From NCBI RefSeq assembly GCF_014451325.2, contig NZ_JACSCH020000005.1, positions 364,648-428,647 of the forward strand: 64,000 nt of DNA, given 5' to 3'. The stretch is from Streptomyces sp. CB02980 (GTDB lineage: Bacteria > Actinomycetota > Actinomycetes > Streptomycetales > Streptomycetaceae). The position numbers were made by a program, and so were the translations under genes. Positions 25,139-34,447 of this stretch are shown piece by piece (positions within the stretch are counted from its first letter, which is position 1; each line of letters starts with the position of its first letter). The notes below the pieces were generated by a model. The model was not told the origin of the DNA, searched no databases, and worked only from the letters and a program-made list of their open reading frames with translations.

Positions 25139-26413
25139 TCAGCGGAAGCGGCGGACGAGCCTGCCGACCCGCGCCTTCAGGGCGTAGACCGCGTCGATCA
25201 CCCGACCGGTCCCGGCGTGCCACGTCACCCGGCCCTGCGGGTGGGTGCGCAGGCTCGCGCCCCGCTCGACGAGCTCCGTCCACAGCGCCTCGTGCCGGGC
25301 GGTGATCCGGACCGGGTCGAACCGCTCGGAGGCGTCGAGCGCCGCCCGTGCCGTCTTGGCCCGCAGCTCGTCGTCCTCGACGAGCCGGCGCAGCGCCCGC
25401 GCGAACGCCGCCACGTCGTCGACCGGCACCAGGAACCCGTCGACCCCGTCCTCGATGATCTCGCCCGGCCCGTGCGGGCAGTCGGTGGAGACCACCGGAA
25501 GTCCGCAGCGCATCGCCTCGACGATGGTCATGCCGAAGGACTCGCGCTGCGAGGTCACCGCGGCGATCGAGCCCTTGGCCAGCTCCGGCTCCAGCGGGGT
25601 GGCCGAACCCATCAGGAAGACCTGCTCGCCGAGGCCCCGGTCCTTGATCTGCCGGGTCAGCGGCCCCTTGAGGTCCTGGACGGCGTCGCCGCTGCCGTAG
25701 ATCCGCAGCCTCCACTCGGGGTGGTCGGCGGCCACCTCGGCGAAGGCGTCGATCAGCAGGTCGTACCGCTTGACGCCGGTGAGCCGGCCCGCCGCGACGA
25801 CGGTCTTCGCCGCGGGGTCGGCGGGCGGCCCCGGGGGCGCGGGCACGCTGTTGGGCACGGACTCGACGCGTACGCCGGGCAGCCCGAGCTTCCGGTAGGC
25901 GCGGGCGTCCGCCTCGGTGACGGTGGTGACGGCGTCGAGGAGCGCGTACTCGTGGCCGATGTCCCGGCGCAGCCGGAAGGGGTGGCCGTCGAAGATCAGG
26001 TGCTCCTGTCCGACGAGGACCGGCCCCCGCCGGGCCTGTCGGACGAGCTGCACGTTGAGCCCGGGTCGGGTGCCGACGAGGACGTCCGCCTCGACGCCGC
26101 GCAGGTGCTCCCCGATCCGGGCGTCGGTGAGCGCGCTGTACTGCTTCCAGCGTCCGTCGCCGCGCGGGAAGACCTCGGCGGGCCGGTGGAAGTCGGGGTG
26201 CTCGCCGTCGTATCCGGGGCTGTCCTTGCGCAGGTCGACGAGGTGGCGCAGGGTCACCCCGGAGGGCAGGCCGAGGAGTGGACGGTCGCGGTGGCGGAAC
26301 ACCGAGACGATCTCGACCTCATGACGTCTCGCCAGTTCCTCGGCGAGGGTGAACGTCGTCCGGATCGTGCCGCCGTAGTGGTAGCCGTTGTGGAGCAGAA
26401 AGGAGATACGCAT
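25139..26413 (-). CDS. Glycosyltransferase family 4
   Basis: 424 residues, GT-B fold. The N-terminus has the donor-site opening (LLHNGYHYGGTIRTTFTLA). The C-terminal domain has VVAAGRLTGVKRYDLLIDAF and the E-x7-E motif in RESFGMTIVEAMRCGLPVVS. The last 40 residues are basic (KARVGRLVRRFR) and could touch the membrane. Probably adds a sugar from a nucleotide-sugar to a cell-envelope or secreted glycan; acceptor unknown. Stands alone between the regulator and the binding-protein gene. Confidence 0.9.
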   Translation of the reverse strand: MRISFLLHNGYHYGGTIRTTFTLAEELARRHEVEIVSVFRHRDRPLLGLPSGVTLRHLVDLRKDSPGYDGEHPDFHRPAEVFPRGDGRWKQYSALTDARIGEHLRGVEADVLVGTRPGLNVQLVRQARRGPVLVGQEHLIFDGHPFRLRRDIGHEYALLDAVTTVTEADARAYRKLGLPGVRVESVPNSVPAPPGPPADPAAKTVVAAGRLTGVKRYDLLIDAFAEVAADHPEWRLRIYGSGDAVQDLKGPLTRQIKDRGLGEQVFLMGSATPLEPELAKGSIAAVTSQRESFGMTIVEAMRCGLPVVSTDCPHGPGEIIEDGVDGFLVPVDDVAAFARALRRLVEDDELRAKTARAALDASERFDPVRITARHEALWTELVERGASLRTHPQGRVTWHAGTGRVIDAVYALKARVGRLVRRFR

Positions 26414-26503
26414 CGCGCTGCCGGTTCCCCCCGGTCAGTTGATCGGTCCCCCGACTGTACTGCCGGTGAAGGAGGACCGTTCACGGCCTGTAGCCGGGGA
26501 GGG

Positions 26504-27874
26504 TCAGGGACGGTAGCCGAGCTGGGGCACGGTCGCGCAGTTCTCCGTCATCTCCCCCTGGCTCACCCAGCCCCGGGCGTCCTGCCAACGGGCCACGGAC
26601 AGACAGGTGTTCCGGGTCGCCGGCGGTCGCGCGAGGTGCTCGTAGCGGACGGGGAGCAACAACCCCCGTGCGGTGTACGCCTCCGGGCGGTTCATGAACG
26701 CCTCCACGCACGCGCGGGTGAGCCCCCTGCCGGCGCCGCCCCTCCCTTCGCCGCCGGCGCCGCTCTCCCCGTCGGCGCCACCGCTCTCCCCGCCGTCGTC
26801 TCCGGGCCCGGCGAGGCAGGAGCGGGCCGCGTCGGTGAACCACATCGCCGCCGCCCATCCCTCCAGCTGCCACTGCGACAGCGGCCGGTCCCCCATCGCC
26901 GCCCGGAACTCGCGGACCGCCGGATGTCCGGTGTCCTGGTGGTTGCGGCTCGCGCCGGTCACCCACAGGGCGTCCCGGCAGCCGGGCGCGCGGGCGTAGT
27001 CGCGGGCGACGGTCGAGGACCAGTTCTGCACGTTGGTGACCTTGGCGGCGACCCGTACTCCCAGGGTCTCCATCGCCTCGCACAGGCGCACGTTGCCGTG
27101 GGTGTCCATGGCGTCGAAGAGGACGTCGGCGTGCTGGGCCCGCAGATCGGCGGCGACCGCGCGGAAGTTGGGCAGGGCGAAGTCCACCTGTTCCTCGACG
27201 ACCCGGTAGCCCTCGGCGCGCAGCCCCCGGGTGACCAGCCGGCCGTACGCGGCGGACGCGGGCTGGTTGTAGGAGACCACGGCGGCGGTCCGTGCCCCCT
27301 TCTCGTTCTTGAACCAGCGGTAGACCTCGGTCCCGCCGTACAGGACCCCGCCCCAGCCGGGCTCCCTCCCGGTGCGCGGGGCGGAGCTGCCGTAGATCCC
27401 GTACAGATGCGGGTAGGTGTCGTACGCGGGAGTGAGCGGCTGGCCGCCGATGTCGGGCACCCCGGCGCGGGAGACGAGGGGCGCGCCCGCGTAGTCGAGG
27501 GCGGTGGTGGCGACCAGGGCGAAGACCCCGCGCTCGTCGATCAGCCGGTGCACGCACGCGTTGTTGCCGACACCGCTGCCGCCGTCGTCGCAGGTCTCGA
27601 CCTCGATCCGGCGCCCGTCCAGGCCACCGCGCGCGTTGAGGGCGTCGAAGTAGGCGCGGGCTCCGTCGCGCGTGCCCGTGAAGGTCTGTCCGCCGACGGG
27701 ACTGGTGACGCTGGTGATGATCCCGACGCGGAGCGGCTCACCGCCGGAGGGGTTGGCGGTGGGCCGCGTCTCGAAGGCGCGCTCCGGGAGCCGGCTGCCG
27801 CAGGCCGTGAGGAGAAGGAGCAGCAGGGCCAGGAGCAGCGCCGCTCCCGCCTCAGCAGCCCGGAACGGTGACAC
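26504..27874 (-). CDS. Branched-chain-amino-acid-type ABC substrate-binding lipoprotein
   Basis: 456 residues. A short signal peptide with a long Leu run and lipobox LTAC (Cys25) is followed by a periplasmic-binding domain of the LivJ/receptor type (RVGIITSVTSPVGGQTFTGT, ALVATTALDYAGAPLVSRAG). A Gly/Glu-rich low-complexity insert lies at about residues 358-383. It is the natural ligand-binding partner of the divergent LivHMG/LivF genes. The GTG start lies inside the end of the upstream lipoprotein gene (23-base overlap), so the two are coupled. Confidence 0.87.
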   Translation of the reverse strand: MSPFRAAEAGAALLLALLLLLLTACGSRLPERAFETRPTANPSGGEPLRVGIITSVTSPVGGQTFTGTRDGARAYFDALNARGGLDGRRIEVETCDDGGSGVGNNACVHRLIDERGVFALVATTALDYAGAPLVSRAGVPDIGGQPLTPAYDTYPHLYGIYGSSAPRTGREPGWGGVLYGGTEVYRWFKNEKGARTAAVVSYNQPASAAYGRLVTRGLRAEGYRVVEEQVDFALPNFRAVAADLRAQHADVLFDAMDTHGNVRLCEAMETLGVRVAAKVTNVQNWSSTVARDYARAPGCRDALWVTGASRNHQDTGHPAVREFRAAMGDRPLSQWQLEGWAAAMWFTDAARSCLAGPGDDGGESGGADGESGAGGEGRGGAGRGLTRACVEAFMNRPEAYTARGLLLPVRYEHLARPPATRNTCLSVARWQDARGWVSQGEMTENCATVPQLGYRP

Positions 27875-28394
27875 CGCTCAGCTGGACCAGGCCGCACAGC
27901 GTCTTCACGGTGACCTTCCAGGTGTCGTTCTGGAGGACGGACGTGCCCTGCGAGCCGGACAGTGCGGGGGCTCCGCCGACCAGCAGGTCGTACGTCACGT
28001 TGGCCTCGGTGGCGGAGGTGAACTCGACGCCGGTGACCTTCGCCGAGGTCATGGCGGCGTTCTTGTCACCGCCGAAGGCGCCGAGGACCTCCTGCATCTG
28101 CTCCCCGTTCTCCAGGAGCTTCACCCGCTCGGCGGCGGGGGTCCTGGGGTCGAAGAACGCCGTCCAGTTCCTGGTGATCTCCGCCTTGGCGGCGGCGGGG
28201 TCGTCGGGTTCGCCGGCCCCGGTGGGCGCGGAGGTCGCGGTGGAGGTCTCGGTGTCGTCGTAGCGGCCCTCCCCGCCGCCGGCACCGTCGTCGGAACAGC
28301 CCGCGACGACGGGGGTGAGCGCCAGGACGGCGGTGGCCGCGAGGGCGGCGAGCCGGGGGCGTCGGCCGAGTCGTGCGAAAACCATCTGGCTCAC
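27852..28394 (-). CDS. Putative secreted lipoprotein, unknown function
   Basis: 180 residues. Signal peptide with lipobox VAGC, then a Gly/Asp/Thr/Ser-rich linker, then a domain of about 110 residues (EITRNWTAFFDPRTPAAERVKLLE, TGVEFTSATEANVTYDLLVG, NDTWKVTVKTLCGLV) that resembles NTF2-like low-molecular-weight Mycobacterium lipoprotein folds in pattern. I do not recognise the family with certainty. The GTG start is favoured by GGAGGG ten bases upstream; ATG at 28385 is the alternative. Co-transcribed with the Liv-type binding protein, so possibly an accessory of that uptake system. Confidence 0.75.
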   Translation of the reverse strand: MSQMVFARLGRRPRLAALAATAVLALTPVVAGCSDDGAGGGEGRYDDTETSTATSAPTGAGEPDDPAAAKAEITRNWTAFFDPRTPAAERVKLLENGEQMQEVLGAFGGDKNAAMTSAKVTGVEFTSATEANVTYDLLVGGAPALSGSQGTSVLQNDTWKVTVKTLCGLVQLSGVTVPGC

Positions 28395-28502
28395 CACCGG
28401 GTGTCCCTCCGGGCCGTACGGTCCGATGCTTCCAGGGTGGGACGTATCGGGGCATAGTGCAAGATCAGGGCATAGCGTGAGGACGAGACGAGGGAGGTCG
28501 CC

Positions 28503-28958
28503 GTGCCGACATCCCGGATCGTTCTGTGGAGCGGTCTCGTGGCGGCCGCCGGGGGCGCCGTGCTGTGTGTGCTCGGCTGGTACGGGATCTCCGGCGAGCG
28601 GTTCGCGGAGCGGCAGCTGCCCTATCTGGCCTCGTGCACGGTGCCGGGCGCGGCCCTGATCGTCGCGGGCGCGATCCTCGTGGTGGCGGCGTACGCGCTT
28701 CCCGTACGCCCTCCGGAACCGCGGGGACGGGAGACCGCGGCAGACGGATCCGCGGCGGTGGACGGCCCCATGGCGGAGGACGGCCCCGCGGCGGAGGAGA
28801 CTCCGCCGCCCTCCTCCGACGGCCCGCCGCTCCGCGTCCCGGGCGGGACGCTCGCGCACCGCCCGGACTGCCCGCTGATCGCGGGCAAGCCGGAGGCGAC
28901 GGAGGTGGGGGACGCGGCCCTGGCCCCCTGCCCGGTATGTGAGCCGTGGCCGCCCTGA
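28503..28958 (+). CDS. Small membrane protein with C-terminal Cys/His motif
   Basis: 151 residues. Two membrane helices (about 5-26 and 46-67), an acidic Ala/Pro/Glu linker, and a C-terminal motif H-x3-C (HRPDC) then C-x2-C (CPVC), which together resemble a compact zinc site like that at the end of Ada-type domains. GTG start after GGGAGG. Its stop overlaps the Liv fusion start region (TGATG), which implies coupling with the transporter. Function unknown; perhaps an accessory or sensor subunit of the transporter (inference). Confidence 0.75.
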   Translation: MPTSRIVLWSGLVAAAGGAVLCVLGWYGISGERFAERQLPYLASCTVPGAALIVAGAILVVAAYALPVRPPEPRGRETAADGSAAVDGPMAEDGPAAEETPPPSSDGPPLRVPGGTLAHRPDCPLIAGKPEATEVGDAALAPCPVCEPWPP

Positions 28959-31537
28959 TGGCCTCCCTGACCTACGAGTTGACGCTCGCCGGCCTCGCGG
29001 TCGGCAGCGCCGCCGCGCTCACCGGGATCGGACTGATCGTCACCTACCGGGCGACCGGCGTCCTGAACCTGGCGCACGGCGCGGTGGCCATGATCTGTGC
29101 GTACGTGCTCCGTCAGCTGGTGGTCGTCTGGGGCTGGCCGCTGCCGGCGGGCGCCCTCGTCACCCTTCTCGTCGTCGCCCCCGGCATCGGACTCGTCCTG
29201 GACCTCGGGGTGTTCCGGCCGCTCGCCCGGCGGGAGGCGAACCCGGCACAGTCCCTGGTGGCCTCCATCGGCGTCTTCGTGCTGCTCGTGGGCGCGGCGG
29301 TGCTGGTGTGGGGCCCGGGGGCGCGCGACGACGTGCCCGTGCTCCTCGGCGACGACCCCTGGGCCCAGCTCGGCGCGGTGGTCGCGCTGGCCTGCCTGGT
29401 GGGGGCGGTGACCCGGTGGACCCGGTTCGGCCGGGAGCTGCGGGCCGTGATCGACAACCGGCCGCTCGCCGTGCTCTCCGGGATCGACGCGGACCGGGTC
29501 GCGGCGGCCGGCTGGGCCTTCGGCTCGTTCACCGCCGGCCTCACCGGGGTGCTCCTCGCCCCGTACGTACGGCTCGACCCGTACGGCATGCCGCTGCTCG
29601 TCGTCGAGGTGATCGCGGTCGCCGTCATCGCCCGGATGCGGTCCCTGCCGGTCGCGGTACTGGCCGCGCTCGCCATCGGCGTCGCCCAGGCCCAGCTCAC
29701 CCGGCTGCACCCGGAAGGATGGGCGGGACCGCTGGTCCAGGCCGTCGGGGCGAACCTGTTCGTGGTGGCGCTCCTGGTCGCCGCACTCGTCCTGCCGGGA
29801 ATCGGCGGCGAGGGCCGGGACGCCCTGCCGCCGCCGGTGCGCTCGGGACGGGTGCCGGGGGGCGTGTGGCTCGTCGTGGGCGTGCTGTTCCTGCTCCCGC
29901 TGGGCTTCGCGGGCTCGGACCTGCACACGGCGATCCAGGTCCCGGCGCTCGCGGTGATCCTGCTGTCCCTGGTCGTGGTGGCGGGGCGGGGCGGCCAGAT
30001 CGCGCTCGGGCAGGCGGCGTACGCGGGCCTGGGCGCCCTGTTCACGGCGCTGCTCACGGCACGCGGGGTACCGGGCCTCCTGGCCCTCGGCCTGGCGGTG
30101 CCGCTGGTCGGGGCGGTGGGCCTGCTCACGGGCTGGCCGGCGATCCGCCGGCGCGGCCTGGCGCTGGCGCTCGTGACGCTGGCGACGGGCGTGGCGGTGA
30201 GCCGCTTCGTCCTGACCCAGCCGTACGCGACGGCCGGCCTTTCCCTCGGCCGCCCGGCGGGCTTCTCCGACGACCGCGCCTTCTACGCCCTCGAACTCCT
30301 CGTCCTCGCGGGCTGCCTGGCCCTCGTGGCGGCGCTCCGCCGGGGCCGCACGGGCCGGGCGCTCGCGGCGCTGCGGGACCACGAGCCGGGCGCGGAGGCG
30401 GCGGGCGTCGCGGTCCCCGGCCTGAAGCTCCTCGCGTTCGTCCTGGGCGCGGCCCTGGCGGCCCTGGGCGGCGGCCTGCTCGGCATGGGCCTGCGCGCCT
30501 TCGACCCGGAGGCGTACGACCCGGTCCGCGGCCTGCTGTGGTTCGCCGCGGTCCTGGTGCTGGGCGCGGACAGCCTTCTGACCCCGCTGGCGGCTGCGGC
30601 CCTCCTCACGACCCTGGACGCGGGCGCGTACGCGGGCACGGCGGCACTGGCCCTGGGCCTCCTCGCCACCCTGACGGCCAGAATCCCGCCGCTGACGAAG
30701 GTGCTCCCGCAGGAGACCCGCTCACCGAAAGCCGCCGACGGCGCGCAGCCCCCCACGGGAAGGCCGGCACTTCTCTCGATCAGCCGCAGGGATGGTGCGG
30801 GTGGGAACCCCGGTCCGGCCGAAGGCCGGACGCACCCCCACCGGACCGCGGCCGCCAGGGCACCCGCATCCGCCACACCCGCCCCGGTCCCCCGCCTCCA
30901 CGCCCACGACCTCACCCTCACCCACCCCGGAGGGGTCACCGCCCTCGACCGCGTCACCCTCGACCTCGCCCCCTCCCGCATCACCGCCCTCGTCGGCCCC
31001 AACGGCGCCGGAAAGAGCACCCTCTTCGACTGTCTCGCCGGCACCCTCCGCCCCCGCGAGGGCCGGATCACCCTCGACGGCACCGACATCACCCACCGCT
31101 CCGCCCACGCCCGCACCCGCCTCGGCATCGCCCGGACCTTCCAGCGCCTCGCCGTCTTCCCGTCCCTCACCGTCGAGGAGAACGTCCGCCTCGGCGAGGA
31201 GCAGGGCCACGTCCGAAAGGACCCCGCCGCGGTCGAGCGGAGCCTCCGTCTCCTCGGCCTCGCCGGATCCGTACGGCACTCCACGGCGGCGGACCTGCCC
31301 ACCGGGACCCTGCGCCGGGTCGAGCTGGCCCGCGCGCTCGCGGGGCAGCCCCACACCCTGCTCCTCGACGAGCCCGCCGCCGGTCTCGACGCCGCCGAGA
31401 CGGCCGCGCTCGCCCGGGTCCTCACCGCGCTGGCCGCGGACGGCCTGACCGTCCTGGTCGTCGAACACGACCCGGATCTCGTCGCGGGCATCGCCCACAC
31501 CGTGCACACCATGGAAGGCGGCCGGATCGTGTCATGA
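28946..31537 (+). CDS. Fused LivH-LivM-LivG branched-chain-type ABC transporter
   Basis: 863 residues combining three normally separate subunits: a LivH-like permease (about 1-285), a LivM-like permease (about 300-590, with GRGGQIALGQAAYAGLGA), a Pro/Ala-rich linker (about 595-650), and a LivG-like ATPase (about 650-863). The ATPase has an intact Walker A (GPNGAGKST, residues 684-692), Walker B LLLDEPAAGLD and H-loop VVEHD. The signature segment reads LPTGTLRRVELARAL instead of the usual LxYGQQRRLEIARAL. Imports a branched-chain amino acid, urea or similar small solute. Starts at GTG 28946 or ATG 28958, both overlapping the upstream gene. Confidence 0.92.
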   Translation: MAALMASLTYELTLAGLAVGSAAALTGIGLIVTYRATGVLNLAHGAVAMICAYVLRQLVVVWGWPLPAGALVTLLVVAPGIGLVLDLGVFRPLARREANPAQSLVASIGVFVLLVGAAVLVWGPGARDDVPVLLGDDPWAQLGAVVALACLVGAVTRWTRFGRELRAVIDNRPLAVLSGIDADRVAAAGWAFGSFTAGLTGVLLAPYVRLDPYGMPLLVVEVIAVAVIARMRSLPVAVLAALAIGVAQAQLTRLHPEGWAGPLVQAVGANLFVVALLVAALVLPGIGGEGRDALPPPVRSGRVPGGVWLVVGVLFLLPLGFAGSDLHTAIQVPALAVILLSLVVVAGRGGQIALGQAAYAGLGALFTALLTARGVPGLLALGLAVPLVGAVGLLTGWPAIRRRGLALALVTLATGVAVSRFVLTQPYATAGLSLGRPAGFSDDRAFYALELLVLAGCLALVAALRRGRTGRALAALRDHEPGAEAAGVAVPGLKLLAFVLGAALAALGGGLLGMGLRAFDPEAYDPVRGLLWFAAVLVLGADSLLTPLAAAALLTTLDAGAYAGTAALALGLLATLTARIPPLTKVLPQETRSPKAADGAQPPTGRPALLSISRRDGAGGNPGPAEGRTHPHRTAAARAPASATPAPVPRLHAHDLTLTHPGGVTALDRVTLDLAPSRITALVGPNGAGKSTLFDCLAGTLRPREGRITLDGTDITHRSAHARTRLGIARTFQRLAVFPSLTVEENVRLGEEQGHVRKDPAAVERSLRLLGLAGSVRHSTAADLPTGTLRRVELARALAGQPHTLLLDEPAAGLDAAETAALARVLTALAADGLTVLVVEHDPDLVAGIAHTVHTMEGGRIVS

Positions 31538-31561
31538 GCGTCGAGAAATGAGCACCGCCCC

Positions 31562-32206
31562 ATGAGCGTCGAGATCGCCCTGCGCACCGCCCGGGTCCGC
31601 TACGGCCCCCTGGAGGCCCTGCACGGCCTGGACCTGCCCGTCCCCGCCGGCACGGTCACCGTCCTCCTGGGCCGTAACGGCTCCGGACGGACGACGGCCC
31701 TGCGCGCCCTCGCCGGCACGGTGCGGCTCTCCGCCGGCCGGGTCCTGTGGCGGGGCGCCGACGTGACCCGCCTCCCGGCGCATGAGCGGGCCCGCCGCGG
31801 GCTGTGCTTCGTACCGGACCTGCAGGCGGTGTACGCGGCTCTCACCGTCGCCGAGAACCTCGCGCTCACGAGGCCCGGGGCCCGGCCCCCGTACCCCGAG
31901 CTCGTCCCGCTCCTGGACCGCACCGCCGGGACCCTCTCCGGCGGCGAGCGCCGCATGCTGGCCCTCTCCCGAGCCCTTCTCCCTCTCCACGCGCGCGTGG
32001 TGCTGGTCGACGAGCCGTCGCTCGGCCTGGCCCCGCCGGTCGCCGCCCGTACGTACCGAGCGCTGGTCGCACTCGCCGTGGAGGGCGGCGCCGCCGTGGT
32101 CCTGGCGGAGCAGCGGGTCCCGGACGGGCTGCCGCCCGGGACCCTCGTGCACGAGCTGCGGCGCGGCTCCCTCGCGTTCAGCGGGGAGCCGGCCGAGCTC
32201 GGGTGA
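31562..32206 (+). CDS. LivF-like ABC ATPase with degenerate Walker A
   Basis: 214 residues, about 20 shorter than typical LivF. Walker A reads GRNGSGRTT with Arg43 where Lys is normally essential. The signature LSGGERRMLALSRAL and Walker B VVLVDEPSLGLAP are intact, and the LivF-style Gln (AEQR) replaces the switch His. It pairs with the LivG domain of the fused protein encoded just upstream. Together they would form one consensus ATP site (LivG Walker A with LivF signature) and one weakened site. A second copy of its start region lies 28 bases upstream and gives only a 5-codon ORF. Confidence 0.9.
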   Translation: MSVEIALRTARVRYGPLEALHGLDLPVPAGTVTVLLGRNGSGRTTALRALAGTVRLSAGRVLWRGADVTRLPAHERARRGLCFVPDLQAVYAALTVAENLALTRPGARPPYPELVPLLDRTAGTLSGGERRMLALSRALLPLHARVVLVDEPSLGLAPPVAARTYRALVALAVEGGAAVVLAEQRVPDGLPPGTLVHELRRGSLAFSGEPAELG

Positions 32207-32221
32207 CCGCCCCGAGACCCG

Positions 32222-33060
<839 letters not shown>

Positions 33061-33072
33061 AGGGAGCCCCCC

Positions 33073-33855
33073 GTGCCGCGCATGCTCGACGTCAGCGAGG
33101 ACGTACGCGCCGAGATCGGCGACGAAGAAGCGGACCGGCTGCTCGCCGGCGACAACGCCCCGGGCAGCTACGACTGCACCTCCTGCCGCACGCAGGGGGA
33201 CTCCGAGCAGGAGCGCACCAGCACGGTGCTGTTCGTCGGCGACGAGACCGCGGTCCTCGCGTTCGCCCACGCCAGCTGCATTCCGTCGCAGGTCGTCCGG
33301 GTCGCCGAGGAGCAGCTCCAGGGCGCCGTCGCCTCCATCACCGCCTCGGACACCGCCGACGCGCTGTCCGCCGCCCACCCCGAGCAGGCCGTGCTCGGCG
33401 TCACCAGCGGTCTCGTCCTGATCCAGGGCGAGCTGCACCCGGCCCTCGTCGTGGAGCCGACCGCGCCGGTGGCCCGTCCGGGTTCGGACGGTCTCACCGA
33501 CGAGTTCCTGCCGCTCCTGGCCGACCAGGGCTTCCACCAGGTCATGAACCTCGACGAGAAGCCGGCGGCGCTGCCGGGCTGGTCGGTCCTGGTCGCCATG
33601 GGCCAGCTGCACTCCGTCCTCCAGCCGGGCCCCGGCGGCGCCGGGCAGGCCGCCTGGTGGCAGGCGCACCAGCCGCTCCAGGTCACCGAGGGCTGGCGTG
33701 CGGCGGCCAACAAGTCGCACACGGTGCTGGTCTTCGCCGCCCCGGTCGGCTCGATCGGCCAGCAGCCGCGCGAGGACCTGCTGCGCGACGCATTGGAGAA
33801 GGCCGCGGCGAACGGGCGTCTGGTCGCCGCCGCGATGCCGCTGGCCGGTACCTGA
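33073..33855 (+). CDS. Conserved hypothetical protein with C-x2-C and H-x2-C pairs
   Basis: 260 residues, soluble, GTG start with AGGGAG nine bases upstream. The N-terminal region has C35-x2-C38 (DCTSCRTQG) and H66-x2-C69 (FAHASCIPS), which could form one zinc site. The remainder is mixed alpha/beta with WSVLVAMGQLHSVLQPG and a C-terminal DALEKAAANGRLVAAAMPL. I do not recognise the family. It sits between the Rpf gene (divergent) and another unknown ORF on the same strand. Confidence 0.75.
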   Translation: MPRMLDVSEDVRAEIGDEEADRLLAGDNAPGSYDCTSCRTQGDSEQERTSTVLFVGDETAVLAFAHASCIPSQVVRVAEEQLQGAVASITASDTADALSAAHPEQAVLGVTSGLVLIQGELHPALVVEPTAPVARPGSDGLTDEFLPLLADQGFHQVMNLDEKPAALPGWSVLVAMGQLHSVLQPGPGGAGQAAWWQAHQPLQVTEGWRAAANKSHTVLVFAAPVGSIGQQPREDLLRDALEKAAANGRLVAAAMPLAGT

Positions 33856-34019
33856 TGGAGGACGGCAGGCCGGGCATAGGGTGGGCGCGGGTCCATGGCG
33901 TACCGGCGGGGCCGACGGGCTCCGCCGGTCCGGCGGCCCCGACCGTGCCGCGTCCCCGACGTGCGCTCCTTTCGGAGAGCCGCCCGCATCCGACGGGCGG
34001 CGGGGTCGTTGGCACCTAC

Positions 34020-34355
34020 GTGCACGCATACGACCCCTTCCTCCAGCCGTATCCGAGTCAGATCCCTTCGATGCGCCCTGCGCAGGACGTCACGGCGGGG
34101 GCCTCGCCCACGCCGATCTACGACGCCCTGTACTCGGAGTACCGCAGGTCGTTCCGCACGCTGCCGGGTGACCGCAGCGGCGAGGAGGAGCTGACGTTCC
34201 GGGCGTTCGGTACGACGGTGAGCACGGGCATGTACGGGCACGGGCAGGGCCACCGGTACGCGTCGGCGTATCCGACGGCGTGGTCGACCTCGTACCCGCC
34301 GACGCACACCCACACCCAGGCGGCCCTGCCACCCGGGCCCCGCAGGGGCCTCTAG
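34020..34355 (+). CDS. Hypothetical protein, Tyr/Pro/His-rich
   Basis: About 111 residues from GTG at 34020 (VHAYDPFLQPYPSQIP). A conserved-looking core is PTPIYDALYSEYRRSFRTLPGD, and the C-terminal half is rich in Gly, His, Tyr and Thr. No domain recognised. The frame is also open back to ATG 33855, directly overlapping the previous stop, but that extension is Gly/Pro/Arg-rich and looks non-coding. There is no clear ribosome binding site for either start. Confidence 0.55.
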   Translation: MHAYDPFLQPYPSQIPSMRPAQDVTAGASPTPIYDALYSEYRRSFRTLPGDRSGEEELTFRAFGTTVSTGMYGHGQGHRYASAYPTAWSTSYPPTHTHTQAALPPGPRRGL

Positions 34356-34376
34356 GGCACACGGCACACCGGGGGA

Positions 34377-34418
34377 ACGGCGGAGGGCCGGGGCGCGATC
34401 GCCCCGGCCCTCCGCCGT
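34377..34418. terminator. Bidirectional hairpin terminator
   Basis: Perfect 19-base stem (34377-34395 with 34400-34418) and a 4-base loop, between convergent genes. Confidence 0.85.
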
Positions 34419-34447
34419 GTCCTCAGTCCATGACCCGCACGGGTGGA

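Noticed and set aside
33855..34019. N-terminal extension of the Tyr/Pro-rich hypothetical protein from an ATG overlapping the previous stop
   Set aside because: The sequence is Gly/Pro/Arg-rich like shadow frames, and the conserved-looking part starts at the GTG at 34020. Not fully excluded.
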